Assembly (NCBI GenBank): GCA_031265595.1
Contig: JAISCM010000098.1
Location: forward strand, 1 to 12,596
Reading direction: 5' to 3'
DNA length: 12,596 nucleotides
DNA from: Tannerellaceae bacterium
Lineage (GTDB): Bacteria; Bacteroidota; Bacteroidia; Bacteroidales; Tannerellaceae
Below, piece by piece: positions 1 to 6,512 of this stretch (position 1 is its first letter; every line of letters begins with the position of its first letter). The notes under the pieces are model-generated. The model did not search any database. It was not told where the DNA came from and was given only the letters and a program-made list of their open reading frames with translations. Both the position numbers and the translations under genes were made by a program.

Positions 1-152
1 TCGTTGATGCGTTTACCAACGTTCCAGAAAAGCATTGTCATCACGCTGTTTGCCTGAACAACCACAAAGTTGCGGCTCTGTTCAATAAGCCGGGACAAGT
101 CGGAAAACAACGTTTCCCCGTCGGCCTTCATTTTAGAAAGTTCTTTTGCCAT
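1..152 (-). CDS. DUF1016/YhcG-family protein, N-terminal fragment (runs off the left edge)
   Basis: The reverse strand opens with ATG at 150-152 and stays open to the window edge, giving 50 codons. Residues 20-49 read as a DUF1016 N-terminal (YhcG-type) domain: RLIEQSRNFVVVQANSV, then MLFWNVGKRIN. This domain is a helical DNA-binding or interaction module, normally followed by a PD-(D/E)XK-like nuclease domain that would lie outside the window. Family members are often found near restriction-modification and other accessory genes. The upstream ATG at 161-163 is rejected because it meets TAA after two codons. A good -7 box lies just upstream (181-188). The family call rests on pattern recognition of a short segment. 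Whether the nuclease domain is intact cannot be seen. Confidence 0.75.
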   Translation of the reverse strand, partial: MAKELSKMKADGETLFSDLSRLIEQSRNFVVVQANSVMTMLFWNVGKRIN

Positions 153-180
153 TATTTTTTCATGTTAAAATTCAAAACGA

Positions 181-188
181 CAAAAGTA
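181..188 (-). promoter_or_regulatory. Bacteroidetes -7 promoter box for the DUF1016 gene
   Basis: On the minus strand this reads TACTTTTG, a full match to the Bacteroidetes sigma-ABfr -7 consensus TAnnTTTG, and it lies 28 bp before the ATG at 152. I find no convincing TTTG -33 element at the expected 19-21 bp spacing (the nearest is 14 bp away), so the assignment rests on the -7 box and its position. Confidence 0.5.
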
Positions 189-385
189 CAACATAATTTC
201 AACAAATTTAATAATCGTGTAAACCAATATGTCAAAGAGCGCCTTTTGTATTGACGGTGTAAAGTTCGGAAGCAGAAAATTGCCCTCATACGAATGGAAA
301 CGTTGATCAATCGTATCCGATGACGATGTCAAGTTGCGCGAAAGCAGTCAGTTCTTTGTTGTTAACGATAGATTTGATTTAATAA

Positions 386-407
386 ACTGAAGTTTCCCAT
401 CCTTTAA
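386..407 (+). repeat. Flanking motif copy 1 (GTTTCCCATCC-like)
   Basis: This copy contains AAGTTTCCCATCCTTTAA. It is the reverse complement, with few mismatches, of copy 2 at 860-883 (GAAGGGTGGGAAACTTGAG). The pair brackets the palindrome array at 609-696, although at about 200 bp and 160 bp from it. Confidence 0.6.
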
Positions 408-608
408 GAACCCTTGTTAATAAGCGCCGGATTGCTTGAAAATTACCGTATTAGTGTTGCTAAATACCTGTATATAAACCCAAACGATCCATTTGTTCTG
501 AATACAAAAACAGGAAAATAAGTACACCGAACTATCAACATTCTCCGGATTTGCATAGAAGGGCAGGAAGATTAGGAAAGATAGTAGAATAAATACGGCA
601 TGAAATCG

Positions 609-696
609 TTGGTCGACGGCTGTCGACCAAAAAACCGACGGCCGTCGACCAATTGGTTGACAGCCGTCGGTTAATTAGTCGACAGCCGTCGACCAA
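609..696. repeat. Palindrome array A: four 22-bp units, 88 bp
   Basis: Four short palindromes have cores starting at 614, 636, 658 and 680, an exact 22-bp period. The cores are CGACGGCTGTCG, CGACGGCCGTCG, TGACAGCCGTCG and CGACAGCCGTCG, flanked by variants of TTGG and CCAA. Unit 1 is the near-perfect reverse complement of unit 4, and unit 2 of unit 3, so the 88 bp is also one long imperfect palindrome. It could fold as four small hairpins or one long one, or bind dimeric proteins on one face of the helix (22 bp is about two turns). It is not a CRISPR: there are no unique spacers. The function is unknown to me. Confidence 0.9.
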
Positions 697-859
697 CAGA
701 AAGGTGTAATCCTCTCTATTATTTCTATGACATCAACTGCGCCACTCCCGGGCATCAGCATAAAACAGCCTTGCCATAAGATTAACATTCTTTAGACCCG
801 TGTTAAAACCTTGATGCAACCAACCCTTCAAAGAAAAAAACCGGCTGAAATAAAGTTAA

Positions 860-883
860 ATGAAGGGTGGGAAACTTGAGTTT
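860..883 (-). repeat. Flanking motif copy 2 (GTTTCCCACCC-like, reverse orientation)
   Basis: The plus strand reads GAAGGGTGGGAAACTTGAG here, inverted relative to copy 1 at 386-407. It is identical over AAGGGTGGGAAACTTGAGTT, apart from the first few bases, with copy 4 at 1541-1566. It closes the interval around array A. Confidence 0.6.
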
Positions 884-939
884 CTAACATAGATATATCC
901 GCCGAAAACATCGCATTGTAAGTCATCGGCGTTCTAAAA

Positions 940-968
940 CAAGAGGATCGTATCGTGCGATCCTCTTG
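940..968. terminator. Perfect 11-bp hairpin, possible terminator
   Basis: CAAGAGGATCG (940-950) and CGATCCTCTTG (958-968) form a perfect stem with a 7-nt loop. On the minus strand it is followed by TTTTAGAAC, so it could end transcription coming from the small ORF at 1115-1336. On the plus strand it is followed by CTTTATC. The T-tracts are short, so termination is plausible but not certain. Confidence 0.5.
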
Positions 969-1114
969 CTTTATCGTCCTGTGTGAATATACCTACAGAT
1001 TGCGCTTAAAGATCGGAGAATCGGATATCAAATCATATCCAGATAAAAAAGATGCTTCACAATAATCGGATTATTCGCATCAGTCAACCTTTATGGCAAA
1101 TCCACCCCTTGGGG

Positions 1115-1336
1115 TTATCTTTTATCCATAATTCCCATATCTTTCCAACGCAACGGGTCAATATTTTTTTTGACCAGACGTTTTATATTTATTATTTTTA
1201 CACGGCTCTGAGCCAGTTTCTTTTGAGCATCGTGCGATTTCATGCTTGTTTCCTGTTGCAGATATTCCAACTCTATGTTATCGGCATCGAGTTCCTTGGT
1301 CTCAGCTTCAAGCTGATCAAGTAGTACCGAATCCAC
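1115..1336 (-). CDS. Small charged helical protein or 3' remnant of a decayed gene
   Basis: This is an open frame of 73 codons from a GTG at 1336. The product is rich in K, E, D and Q, begins VDSVLLDQLEAETKELDADN and looks like a continuous helix or coiled coil over about residues 5-55, with a basic tail ending in MGIMDKR. No signal peptide or membrane segment is seen. The reading frame is open further upstream to about 1381 with no ATG, and the neighbouring frame just upstream also reads protein-like (ASADRDFILKLK). This suggests a frameshifted or truncated 5' end cut off near the repeat element that begins about 1426. I do not recognise the family. It could instead be a genuine small protein starting at GTG, but I see no convincing promoter. 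Confidence 0.35.
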   Translation of the reverse strand: MDSVLLDQLEAETKELDADNIELEYLQQETSMKSHDAQKKLAQSRVKIINIKRLVKKNIDPLRWKDMGIMDKR

Positions 1337-1425
1337 TCCGTGGACTTTAATTTGAGAATGAAATCTCTGTCCGCAGATGCTTCATATTGCAATTTTCAGG
1401 AGAAGTATAAGTATAGATAAGTAGG

Positions 1426-1572
1426 TTCTAAATATCTCAGGTTCCCCATCCTTTTGTTACTCGACAGCTGTCAAGTATTTGCACGACGGCTGTCAAGTAA
1501 ATACACGACGGCTGTCGGTTATATACTCGACAGTCGTCGTGTAACAAAAGGGTGGGAAACTTGAGTTAGAAA
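1426..1572. mobile_element. 147-bp MITE-like element with about 32-35 bp terminal inverted repeats around array B
   Basis: The left end (1426-1460, TTCTAA...CTCAGGTTCCCCATCCTTTTGTTAC) and the right end (1541-1572, GTAACAAAAGGGTGGGAAAC then TTGAGTTAGAAA) are imperfect inverted repeats of about 32-35 bp. They directly flank the four-palindrome array B. The compact inverted-repeat structure with no coding capacity resembles a non-autonomous element. No target-site duplication is obvious, and no transposase is in the window. It sits just beyond the lacI-family terminator. Alternatively it could be a structured RNA or DNA element rather than a transposable one. Confidence 0.6.
1457..1544. repeat. 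Palindrome array B: four 22-bp units, 88 bp
   Basis: The cores CGACAGCTGTC (1462), CGACGGCTGTC (1484), CGACGGCTGTC (1506) and CGACAGTCGTC (1528) are spaced by exactly 22 bp. The core sequence is shared with array A, while the spacers between units differ (AAGTATTTGCA, AAGTAAATACA and GGTTATATACT). The array is bounded by GTTAC and GTAAC, which belong to the flanking inverted repeats. Confidence 0.9.
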
Positions 1573-1590
1573 TGCAAAGGAAAAACGTAA

Positions 1591-1620
1591 AAAAAGGTGT
1601 TATACTCTAACACCTTTTTT
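1591..1620 (-). terminator. Rho-independent terminator of the lacI-family gene
   Basis: The stem GGTGTTA (1596-1602) and TAACACC (1608-1614) with a 5-nt loop is extended by an A-run on the left and a T-run on the right. On the minus strand the stem is followed by TTTTTT. It lies about 18 bp past the stop of the regulator gene. The A/T runs make it potentially bidirectional. Confidence 0.85.
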
Positions 1621-1637
1621 TATTTCAATTGTTATTG

Positions 1638-2648
1638 TTACGATCTTTCGGTTGAGCCTCTATATTTTATTTCTGCTTCCAGTATGATTGTATTGTCTTT
1701 TTGGGTGGGTTTTTCGATTTTGTTTAGCAGGAGGTTGGCTGCCGTCTTGCCCATGTCTTCTAAGGGTTGTTCTACTGTTGTTAATTGGGGTTGTATGATT
1801 GTAGAAAGAAGTGATCCGGAGAATCCGGCTAAGGCTACATCTTCGGGTATCTTGTATCCATGGGTTTGTAGATAGTTCTTTGCGCCGATTGCCAGGGTGT
1901 CTGTGAAGCTGAAGATGGCGTCGAAAGGAGTGTTTTTTTCTTCTTTTATTTTTCTGACGGCTTTTTCTCCGTCTTCTATGGAAACGCCGGCGTCAACCAA
2001 TAGCTGGGGGTCGTATTCTATACCGAACTTTTTGTGGGCGTCCTGGTAAGCTCTTTTACGGTCTATTGCATTCTGGATATGTGTAGGCCCTGCCAGGTGG
2101 AGTATTCTCTTTTTGCCCGACCTGATGAGGTATTCTACCATGAAGAAAGCTTTTTTGTAATCATCAATGATCACTTTCGTTCCATCAATGGAAGGTACCC
2201 GGTCGAAGAAAACAAGCTGTATCCCTTTTTGTTGTAAACGCAAATAGGCTTCATTGTTTTTACTTAAATGGCAAACGCTTAAGATAATGCCTTCTACCCT
2301 GTATTCTTCCATCAACAACAGGTTGCTGTACTCAATTTCCGGGTCTTCCTGCGATTGTGCAATAATCAGTTTATAGCCTCTTTTCTTTATCTCATTTTGT
2401 ATGATGTTGATTATTGTTATAAAAAAGGAAGTCACCATTTCAGGGACGATCACGCCAATCGTGTATGTCCTCTTGCGGCGCAGGCCTACGGCAGACTGGT
2501 CGGGCGTATAGCCTAAGCGTCCGGCTACCGCTACAACGCTGTCGCGGGTTTCTTTCTTTACATTATACTCTCCCCGGAGTGCGCGTGATACGGTAGATGG
2601 AGAAATATGTAATTCGTTAGCTATATCTTTTATAGTAGTATATGGCAT
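1638..2648 (-). CDS. LacI-family transcriptional regulator of the polyol operon
   Basis: This encodes a 336-residue cytoplasmic DNA-binding regulator. An N-terminal helix-turn-helix (TIKDIANELHISPSTVSRAL, residues 5-24) and hinge precede a periplasmic-binding-protein-like effector domain starting at TYTIGVIVPEM. The end, IKYRGSTERS, matches the usual LacI C-terminus, and the length is typical. The frame extends 13 codons further upstream, but ATG at 2648 gives the standard MPYTTIKDIA start and is preferred. It is divergent from the MFS-SDR-kinase operon and separated from it by three LacI-type operators, so it probably represses or controls that operon and perhaps itself, with the incoming sugar alcohol or a ketose derivative as inducer. 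The inducer cannot be read from the sequence. Confidence 0.93.
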   Translation of the reverse strand: MPYTTIKDIANELHISPSTVSRALRGEYNVKKETRDSVVAVAGRLGYTPDQSAVGLRRKRTYTIGVIVPEMVTSFFITIINIIQNEIKKRGYKLIIAQSQEDPEIEYSNLLLMEEYRVEGIILSVCHLSKNNEAYLRLQQKGIQLVFFDRVPSIDGTKVIIDDYKKAFFMVEYLIRSGKKRILHLAGPTHIQNAIDRKRAYQDAHKKFGIEYDPQLLVDAGVSIEDGEKAVRKIKEEKNTPFDAIFSFTDTLAIGAKNYLQTHGYKIPEDVALAGFSGSLLSTIIQPQLTTVEQPLEDMGKTAANLLLNKIEKPTQKDNTIILEAEIKYRGSTERS

Positions 2649-2688
2649 TAAATAACGGATTTCGGAATTAATGCAGCGAAGATACATA

Positions 2689-2720
2689 AAAGTTTATCGT
2701 ATTGCTTTCGGATGCACAAA
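2689..2720 (-). promoter_or_regulatory. Weak candidate promoter for the lacI-family gene
   Basis: On the minus strand TTTG (2720-2717) lies 20 bp before TAAACTTT (2696-2689), which resembles a Bacteroidetes -33/-7 pair, although the -7 box is imperfect. The ATG is about 40 bp downstream. The operators at 2731-2774 would lie just upstream. Confidence 0.3.
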
Positions 2721-2730
2721 GAATATTATT

Positions 2731-2774
2731 GCAAACGTTGCCATAAAATACAAACGTTTGCGGCAACGTTTGCA
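2731..2774. promoter_or_regulatory. Three LacI-type operators in the divergent intergenic region
   Basis: O1 GCAAACGTTGCC (2731-2742) is the exact reverse complement of O3 GGCAACGTTTGC (2763-2774). Between them is O2 CAAACGTTTG (2751-2760), a perfect 10-bp palindrome. All three share the AACGTT centre with the central CG typical of LacI/GalR/CcpA operators. The centres are 19 and 13 bp apart. The symmetric placement between divergent genes strongly suggests binding by the adjacent regulator. That it is this regulator that binds is inference. Confidence 0.8.
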
Positions 2775-2795
2775 CAAGTTTCTCTCTTCATTTTC

Positions 2796-2826
2796 TTGAT
2801 CAATACTGCCGTATCCACTAATCTTG
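2796..2826 (+). promoter_or_regulatory. Candidate promoter of the polyol operon
   Basis: TTG at 2796-2798 and TAATCTTG at 2819-2826 are separated by 20 bp, matching the Bacteroidetes -33/-7 arrangement with one mismatch in TAnnTTTG. Transcription would start about 2832 and leave a leader of about 40 nt before the ATG at 2871. The operators lie 20-65 bp upstream of the -33 element. Confidence 0.45.
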
Positions 2827-2870
2827 CCTTCCGGTTAATCAAGATGATTTTTAATTAATACCATGATGTA

Positions 2871-4109
2871 ATGAACAACAATGTAACTTTTTTTGAGAAG
2901 ATCGGCCTTTCCCGGAATTTAGTATGGGGATACACAGGTATTCTTATCTTTATGATGGGAGATGGCGTAGAGCAAGGGTGGTTGAGCCCTTATTTAGTTG
3001 ACAAAGGACTCTCAATAGAGATGTCGGCAATGCTTTTTACGGTGTATGGCATCGCCATTGCCTTAGCTTCATGGCTCTCCGGAGTAATGGCCGACACCTA
3101 CGGGGTTCGGAAAACAATGGCTATCGGCTTACTGCTTTATTGTGTGGGCGTCGCTGGATTTGCCGGATTGGGCATGCCTTCCGTCAATTATTCCATGATG
3201 CTGATAACGTATGGGTTTAAAGGCTTAGGCTATCCTCTTTTTGCGTATACCTTTATGGTGTGGATCGCCTATAAAACGCCCCAAAAGCAGCTTAGTTCGG
3301 CACAAGGCTGGTTCTGGTTCGTTTTTACCGGAGGGCTAAACGTACTGGGTACCTATTATGCAAGCTATGCGATCTATAAGATTGGGCCTGTACCGCTGCT
3401 ATGGACGGCTATTCTCTTTGCTCTGATCGGGGCTATATTTGCCTTGTTGCTGAATCCTTATGATCAGAAAATAAAACCCTCGAACGGGCAATCGAAGATA
3501 AAAGAACTGGCCAAAGGATTTACCATTCTGAAAAAAGAGCCGAAGGTTCTTTTAGGCGGGATCGTACGGACGATCAATACGACCCCTCAGTTTGCCTTTC
3601 CTGTATTTATGCCTATGTATCTGATGGAATTAGGCTTCACGCTTAATGAGTGGCTGTATATCTGGGGCGCTATTTTTACTGCGAATATAGCTTTCAATCT
3701 TATTTACGGCATTGTAGGCGACCGTATCGGCTGGCAGAAAACCATTATCTGGTTTGGGGCAACCAGCGCGGCGGCCAGCGTCGTGTTGTTCTACTACTCT
3801 CCGCAATTCTCCGGGAATCTTTATGTCGTCATGTTCTGTGGTATCTTATGGGGGATTTCGTTAGCGGGATATGTTCCTCTAAGCGCCTTAGTCCCCTCCC
3901 TGGTGAAAGAAGATAAAGGATCGGCCGTTTCAATTTTAAATTTGGGGGCGGGCCTCCCGGTATTTGTCGGCCCTGCGCTGGTAGGGCTGTTATTCAGCAC
4001 AATTGGAAGCGCCGGAATTATCTGGGTATTTGCCGGCCTCTATATCATCAGCGCCATTCTTACGAAGTTTATAACTCCACCCGCAGAAAGTGAACCAACT
4101 TATATATAA
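2871..4109 (+). CDS. MFS transporter, polyol permease (RbtT/DalT-like) family
   Basis: A 412-residue inner-membrane major facilitator with about 12 hydrophobic segments. The N-terminal MGDGVEQGWLSPYLVDKGLS (residues 29-48) is characteristic of the ribitol/D-arabinitol permease family. The MFS motif A is present in both halves (GVMADTYGVRKT, 71-82; GDRIGWQK, 283-290). It likely imports a sugar alcohol by proton symport. Start: the ATG at 2871 follows a short ATG-ATG-TAA triplet and gives the family-like N-terminus. There is no clear Shine-Dalgarno sequence, as is usual in this phylum. It is the first gene of an operon with the SDR gene 33 bp downstream. Which polyol it carries cannot be decided from sequence alone; a pentitol (ribitol, D-arabinitol or xylitol) is the best guess from the family and neighbours. 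Confidence 0.88.
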   Translation: MNNNVTFFEKIGLSRNLVWGYTGILIFMMGDGVEQGWLSPYLVDKGLSIEMSAMLFTVYGIAIALASWLSGVMADTYGVRKTMAIGLLLYCVGVAGFAGLGMPSVNYSMMLITYGFKGLGYPLFAYTFMVWIAYKTPQKQLSSAQGWFWFVFTGGLNVLGTYYASYAIYKIGPVPLLWTAILFALIGAIFALLLNPYDQKIKPSNGQSKIKELAKGFTILKKEPKVLLGGIVRTINTTPQFAFPVFMPMYLMELGFTLNEWLYIWGAIFTANIAFNLIYGIVGDRIGWQKTIIWFGATSAAASVVLFYYSPQFSGNLYVVMFCGILWGISLAGYVPLSALVPSLVKEDKGSAVSILNLGAGLPVFVGPALVGLLFSTIGSAGIIWVFAGLYIISAILTKFITPPAESEPTYI

Positions 4110-4142
4110 TCCAACTCAGTATTCATTTAATAACAGAAAAAC

Positions 4143-4919
4143 ATGGGAATCTTAGAGAAGTTCAGATTAGACGGAAAAGTGGCCTTCGTTACCGGAGGAG
4201 CAAGAGGTATCGGTAAAAGTATTGCTACTGCCTTAACGGAGGCGGGCGCTACTGTTGCAATAATAGATATCGATAGTGAAAAAGCAGAAGAAACAGCTTT
4301 TGAGTTACAAGCAAACGGCACATACGTTATGGCTGTAAAGGCAGACCTGACAAAGCCGGACGAGGTAGATAAAGCCATCAATAGGATTGTAAAAGAAACA
4401 GGAAAAATTGATATTGCTTTCTGCAATGCCGGCATTTGCTTAAATGTCCCGGCATCGGAGATGAGCTATGAACAATGGCAAAAGGTAATCAATATTAATC
4501 TTACAGGCGTATTCCTCACCGCTCAGGCCGCAGGAAGGCAGATGATAAAGCAAGGTACGGGAGGCTCCATCATAAATACGGCGTCTATGTCGGCGCACAT
4601 CGTCAATGTACCTCAGCCGCAATGTGCATACAATGCTTCAAAAGCGGGAGTTATCCAACTGACCAAATCGTTAGCGATCGAATGGGCCGGCAGGAATATC
4701 CGCGTAAATTCTATCAGTCCCGGATATATAGGGACGGAGCTAACGCTAAACTCTCCAAGCCTGATCCCGCTGATAGAGAAGTGGAATGAAATGGCCCCAT
4801 TACACCGGTTGGGGAAGCCGGAAGAGTTGCAGGGGATTGCCCTCTACCTGGCGAGTGACGTCAGTTCGTTCACCACAGGTTCAGATTTCCTTATTGATGG
4901 GGCGTTTACTTGTTTTTAA
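4143..4919 (+). CDS. Classical SDR-family polyol dehydrogenase / ketose reductase
   Basis: A 258-residue cytoplasmic NAD(P)-dependent oxidoreductase. The nucleotide-binding motif is TGGARGIG (17-24). Asp42 at the end of beta-2 favours NAD(H). CNAG is at 94-97, the Asn of the catalytic tetrad is probably N119, followed by Ser148, Tyr163 and Lys167 (YNASK). The segment SMSAHIVNVPQPQCAYNASK is typical of the L-xylulose reductase / D-arabinitol 2-dehydrogenase / sorbose reductase group. The length is normal. It lies 33 bp after the transporter and 20 bp before the kinase, which implies co-transcription. The predicted step is oxidation of the imported polyol to a ketose. The exact substrate is not determined, and SDRs of this group can also act on sugar acids. 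Confidence 0.87.
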   Translation: MGILEKFRLDGKVAFVTGGARGIGKSIATALTEAGATVAIIDIDSEKAEETAFELQANGTYVMAVKADLTKPDEVDKAINRIVKETGKIDIAFCNAGICLNVPASEMSYEQWQKVININLTGVFLTAQAAGRQMIKQGTGGSIINTASMSAHIVNVPQPQCAYNASKAGVIQLTKSLAIEWAGRNIRVNSISPGYIGTELTLNSPSLIPLIEKWNEMAPLHRLGKPEELQGIALYLASDVSSFTTGSDFLIDGAFTCF

Positions 4920-4939
4920 TTTAATACAGAAAGACAGTT

Positions 4940-6469
4940 ATGAACTATTTATTAGGTACAGATATAGGCACATCGGGCGTTAAAACGATCCTGATGAACC
5001 TGAAAGGAGAATTGATCAGCAGCGATTCCCAGGAATACAATGTGCTGACGCCGAAACCCCTCTGGGCGGAACAATGGGCGGAGGTATGGCTGGAAGCTAC
5101 GAAAGCAACGATAGCCAATACCGTAAAGAAATCAGGAGCCGATCCGAAAGACATAGCGGCTATTTGCATAAGTGGTTTGTATGGAGGCTCCGGCGTCCCC
5201 CTGGATGAGCAGATGAAATCGGTGCGCCCCTGCCTGATATGGATGGACAGAAGAGCCGGCAAGGAAAGCGACTGGGCATTAAACGCCATCGGAGAAAAAA
5301 GGCTGAAGGCAATTACGCACAACGGTTCTGATCCTTATTATGGCTTTACCAAAATGTTATGGATAAAGAATAACGAGCCTGATAACTGGAAAAAGATCAA
5401 ACTCTTTCTCCCTCCCAAAGACTATGTAATCTATCAATTAACCGGAAAGGTTGCAACAGACTATTCGTCTGCGGGAAATATCGGCGGTATTTTTGATATG
5501 AACGCCCGTACATGGTCTGACGAGTTATTGAACGACATGGGCATTCCGAAAGAAATGATGCCTGAAACCATCCTGGAATCGACCGCTATCGTAGGAGGGC
5601 TTACTCCCCGGGCGGCTGAAGAATTAGGACTGGAAGTGGGTATGCCGGTTTGCTCGGGAGGCGTTGATTGCGGAGCGGCCAATATAGGTCTGGGTATTCT
5701 TGAAGAGGGTATGTATGCGGCTACGCTCGGCAGTTCGATGTGCGCTGCGCTGATTTCCGACACGAAGGTACGGGGTGAAAACCTGATCATCTGGCCTTAT
5801 TTGTACCGGGCGAAAGAACTCTCGTACAACTTTGGAGGAGCTGCTACGGCAGGCGCCATCGTAAAATGGTTTCGGGATACGTTCGGACAGGAGGAACTGG
5901 CCATTCAAAAAGAGGGTGGCATGGATGCGTATAACCAATTAAACCAATTAGCCGAAACGGTACCCGCCGGATGTGAAGGGTTGATCGTATTGCCGTACTT
6001 TATGGGAGAACGCGCTCCATTATGGGATTCCGACGCCAAGGGTGTGATATTCGGCTTATCACTGGCACATACCAAAGGGCATATCTACCGGGCCTTTTTA
6101 GAGGCGGTAGCCTATTCTTTGCGGCATGCGATGGAAAGTACCGGAAAGGAGCTGGGCGAATTTATTTATCTGGCAGGAGGCCTGATGAAGTCAAAGCTAT
6201 GCCGGCAGATCTTCGCAGATGTGACAGGGTATCCTGTTGTTTGCCCGAAGTATGACGTAGAGGCCAATATGGGTGATGTGATCCTTGCCGGAATAGGCAC
6301 AGGGCTGTTGACGTATGAAGACGTTAAAGAATGGCAGGTGTTTGATGAGAAAATATATCCTAACGCGGTAAATCAAGCTATTTATGATACTTATTATAAC
6401 GTATACCGGTCTATTTATAAAAGTCTGAAAACAGATATGAGAGAATTGTCTGCTTTAAGAGACAACTGA
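4940..6469 (+). CDS. FGGY-family carbohydrate kinase, xylulokinase-like
   Basis: A 509-residue cytoplasmic ATP-dependent sugar kinase. The N-terminal phosphate-binding signature is GTDIGTSGVK (6-15), the sugar-site region is ISGLYGGSGVPLD (77-89), and PCLIWMDRRA follows at 97-106. The likely catalytic base is Asp243 in SGGVDCGAANIGLG. The second FGGY signature lies around 411-433 (LAGGLMKSKLCRQIFADVTG then YPV). The length matches xylulokinases (about 490-520). The usual SGQMHG-type sugar loop of XylB is replaced by SGLYGGSG, so the substrate may not be D-xylulose. It is the last gene of the operon, 20 bp after the dehydrogenase, and probably phosphorylates the ketose made by that enzyme before entry to the pentose phosphate pathway. 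A terminator follows 7 bp after the stop codon. Confidence 0.92.
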   Translation: MNYLLGTDIGTSGVKTILMNLKGELISSDSQEYNVLTPKPLWAEQWAEVWLEATKATIANTVKKSGADPKDIAAICISGLYGGSGVPLDEQMKSVRPCLIWMDRRAGKESDWALNAIGEKRLKAITHNGSDPYYGFTKMLWIKNNEPDNWKKIKLFLPPKDYVIYQLTGKVATDYSSAGNIGGIFDMNARTWSDELLNDMGIPKEMMPETILESTAIVGGLTPRAAEELGLEVGMPVCSGGVDCGAANIGLGILEEGMYAATLGSSMCAALISDTKVRGENLIIWPYLYRAKELSYNFGGAATAGAIVKWFRDTFGQEELAIQKEGGMDAYNQLNQLAETVPAGCEGLIVLPYFMGERAPLWDSDAKGVIFGLSLAHTKGHIYRAFLEAVAYSLRHAMESTGKELGEFIYLAGGLMKSKLCRQIFADVTGYPVVCPKYDVEANMGDVILAGIGTGLLTYEDVKEWQVFDEKIYPNAVNQAIYDTYYNVYRSIYKSLKTDMRELSALRDN

Positions 6470-6475
6470 CAAAAA

Positions 6476-6507
6476 AAGCCGGTCCTCTGAGGGCCGGCTT
6501 CTTTGTT
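6476..6507. terminator. Bidirectional terminator between convergent kinase and DUF1080 genes
   Basis: The stem AAGCCGGTCC (6476-6485) and GGGCCGGCTT (6491-6500) has a 5-nt loop and one G-T pair. It is preceded by seven As from 6471 and followed by CTTTGTTTC. On the minus strand the stem is followed by an uninterrupted T-run, so it is strongest for the DUF1080 gene, whose stop is at 6513. It also ends the kinase operon. Confidence 0.88.
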
Positions 6508-6512
6508 TCATT

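Larger units (their letters stand above)
153..1114. other. Gene-poor, repeat-rich interval
   Basis: No credible complete gene is visible on either strand over about 960 bp. The interval contains one palindrome array (609-696), two oppositely oriented copies of a short GTTTCCCACCC-like motif (386-407 and 860-883) and one strong hairpin (940-968). A 23-residue stretch on the minus strand (about 307-378, ending in LTAFAQLDIVIGYD then stop) could be the tail of a degraded gene, but it is too short to call. The segments 411-608 and 697-855 show nothing recognisable. Confidence 0.6.

Noticed and set aside
307..378. Minus-strand 23-residue tail ending LDIVIGYD
   Set aside because: It is stop-to-stop with no start and too short to separate from chance, although it ends near the left flanking motif at 386.
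609..696. CRISPR array
   Set aside because: The period is only 22 bp, the units are palindromes with mirror symmetry across the array, and there are no unique 30-bp spacers or cas genes.
1052..1324. 90-codon plus-strand ORF
   Set aside because: The product is a Phe/Ile/Leu/His-rich shadow of the minus-strand helical ORF, with no domain or ribosome-binding context.
2649..2687. Longer N-terminus for the LacI-family regulator (start at 2687)
   Set aside because: The extra 13 residues precede the conserved MPYTTIKDIA start and overlap the likely leader and promoter.
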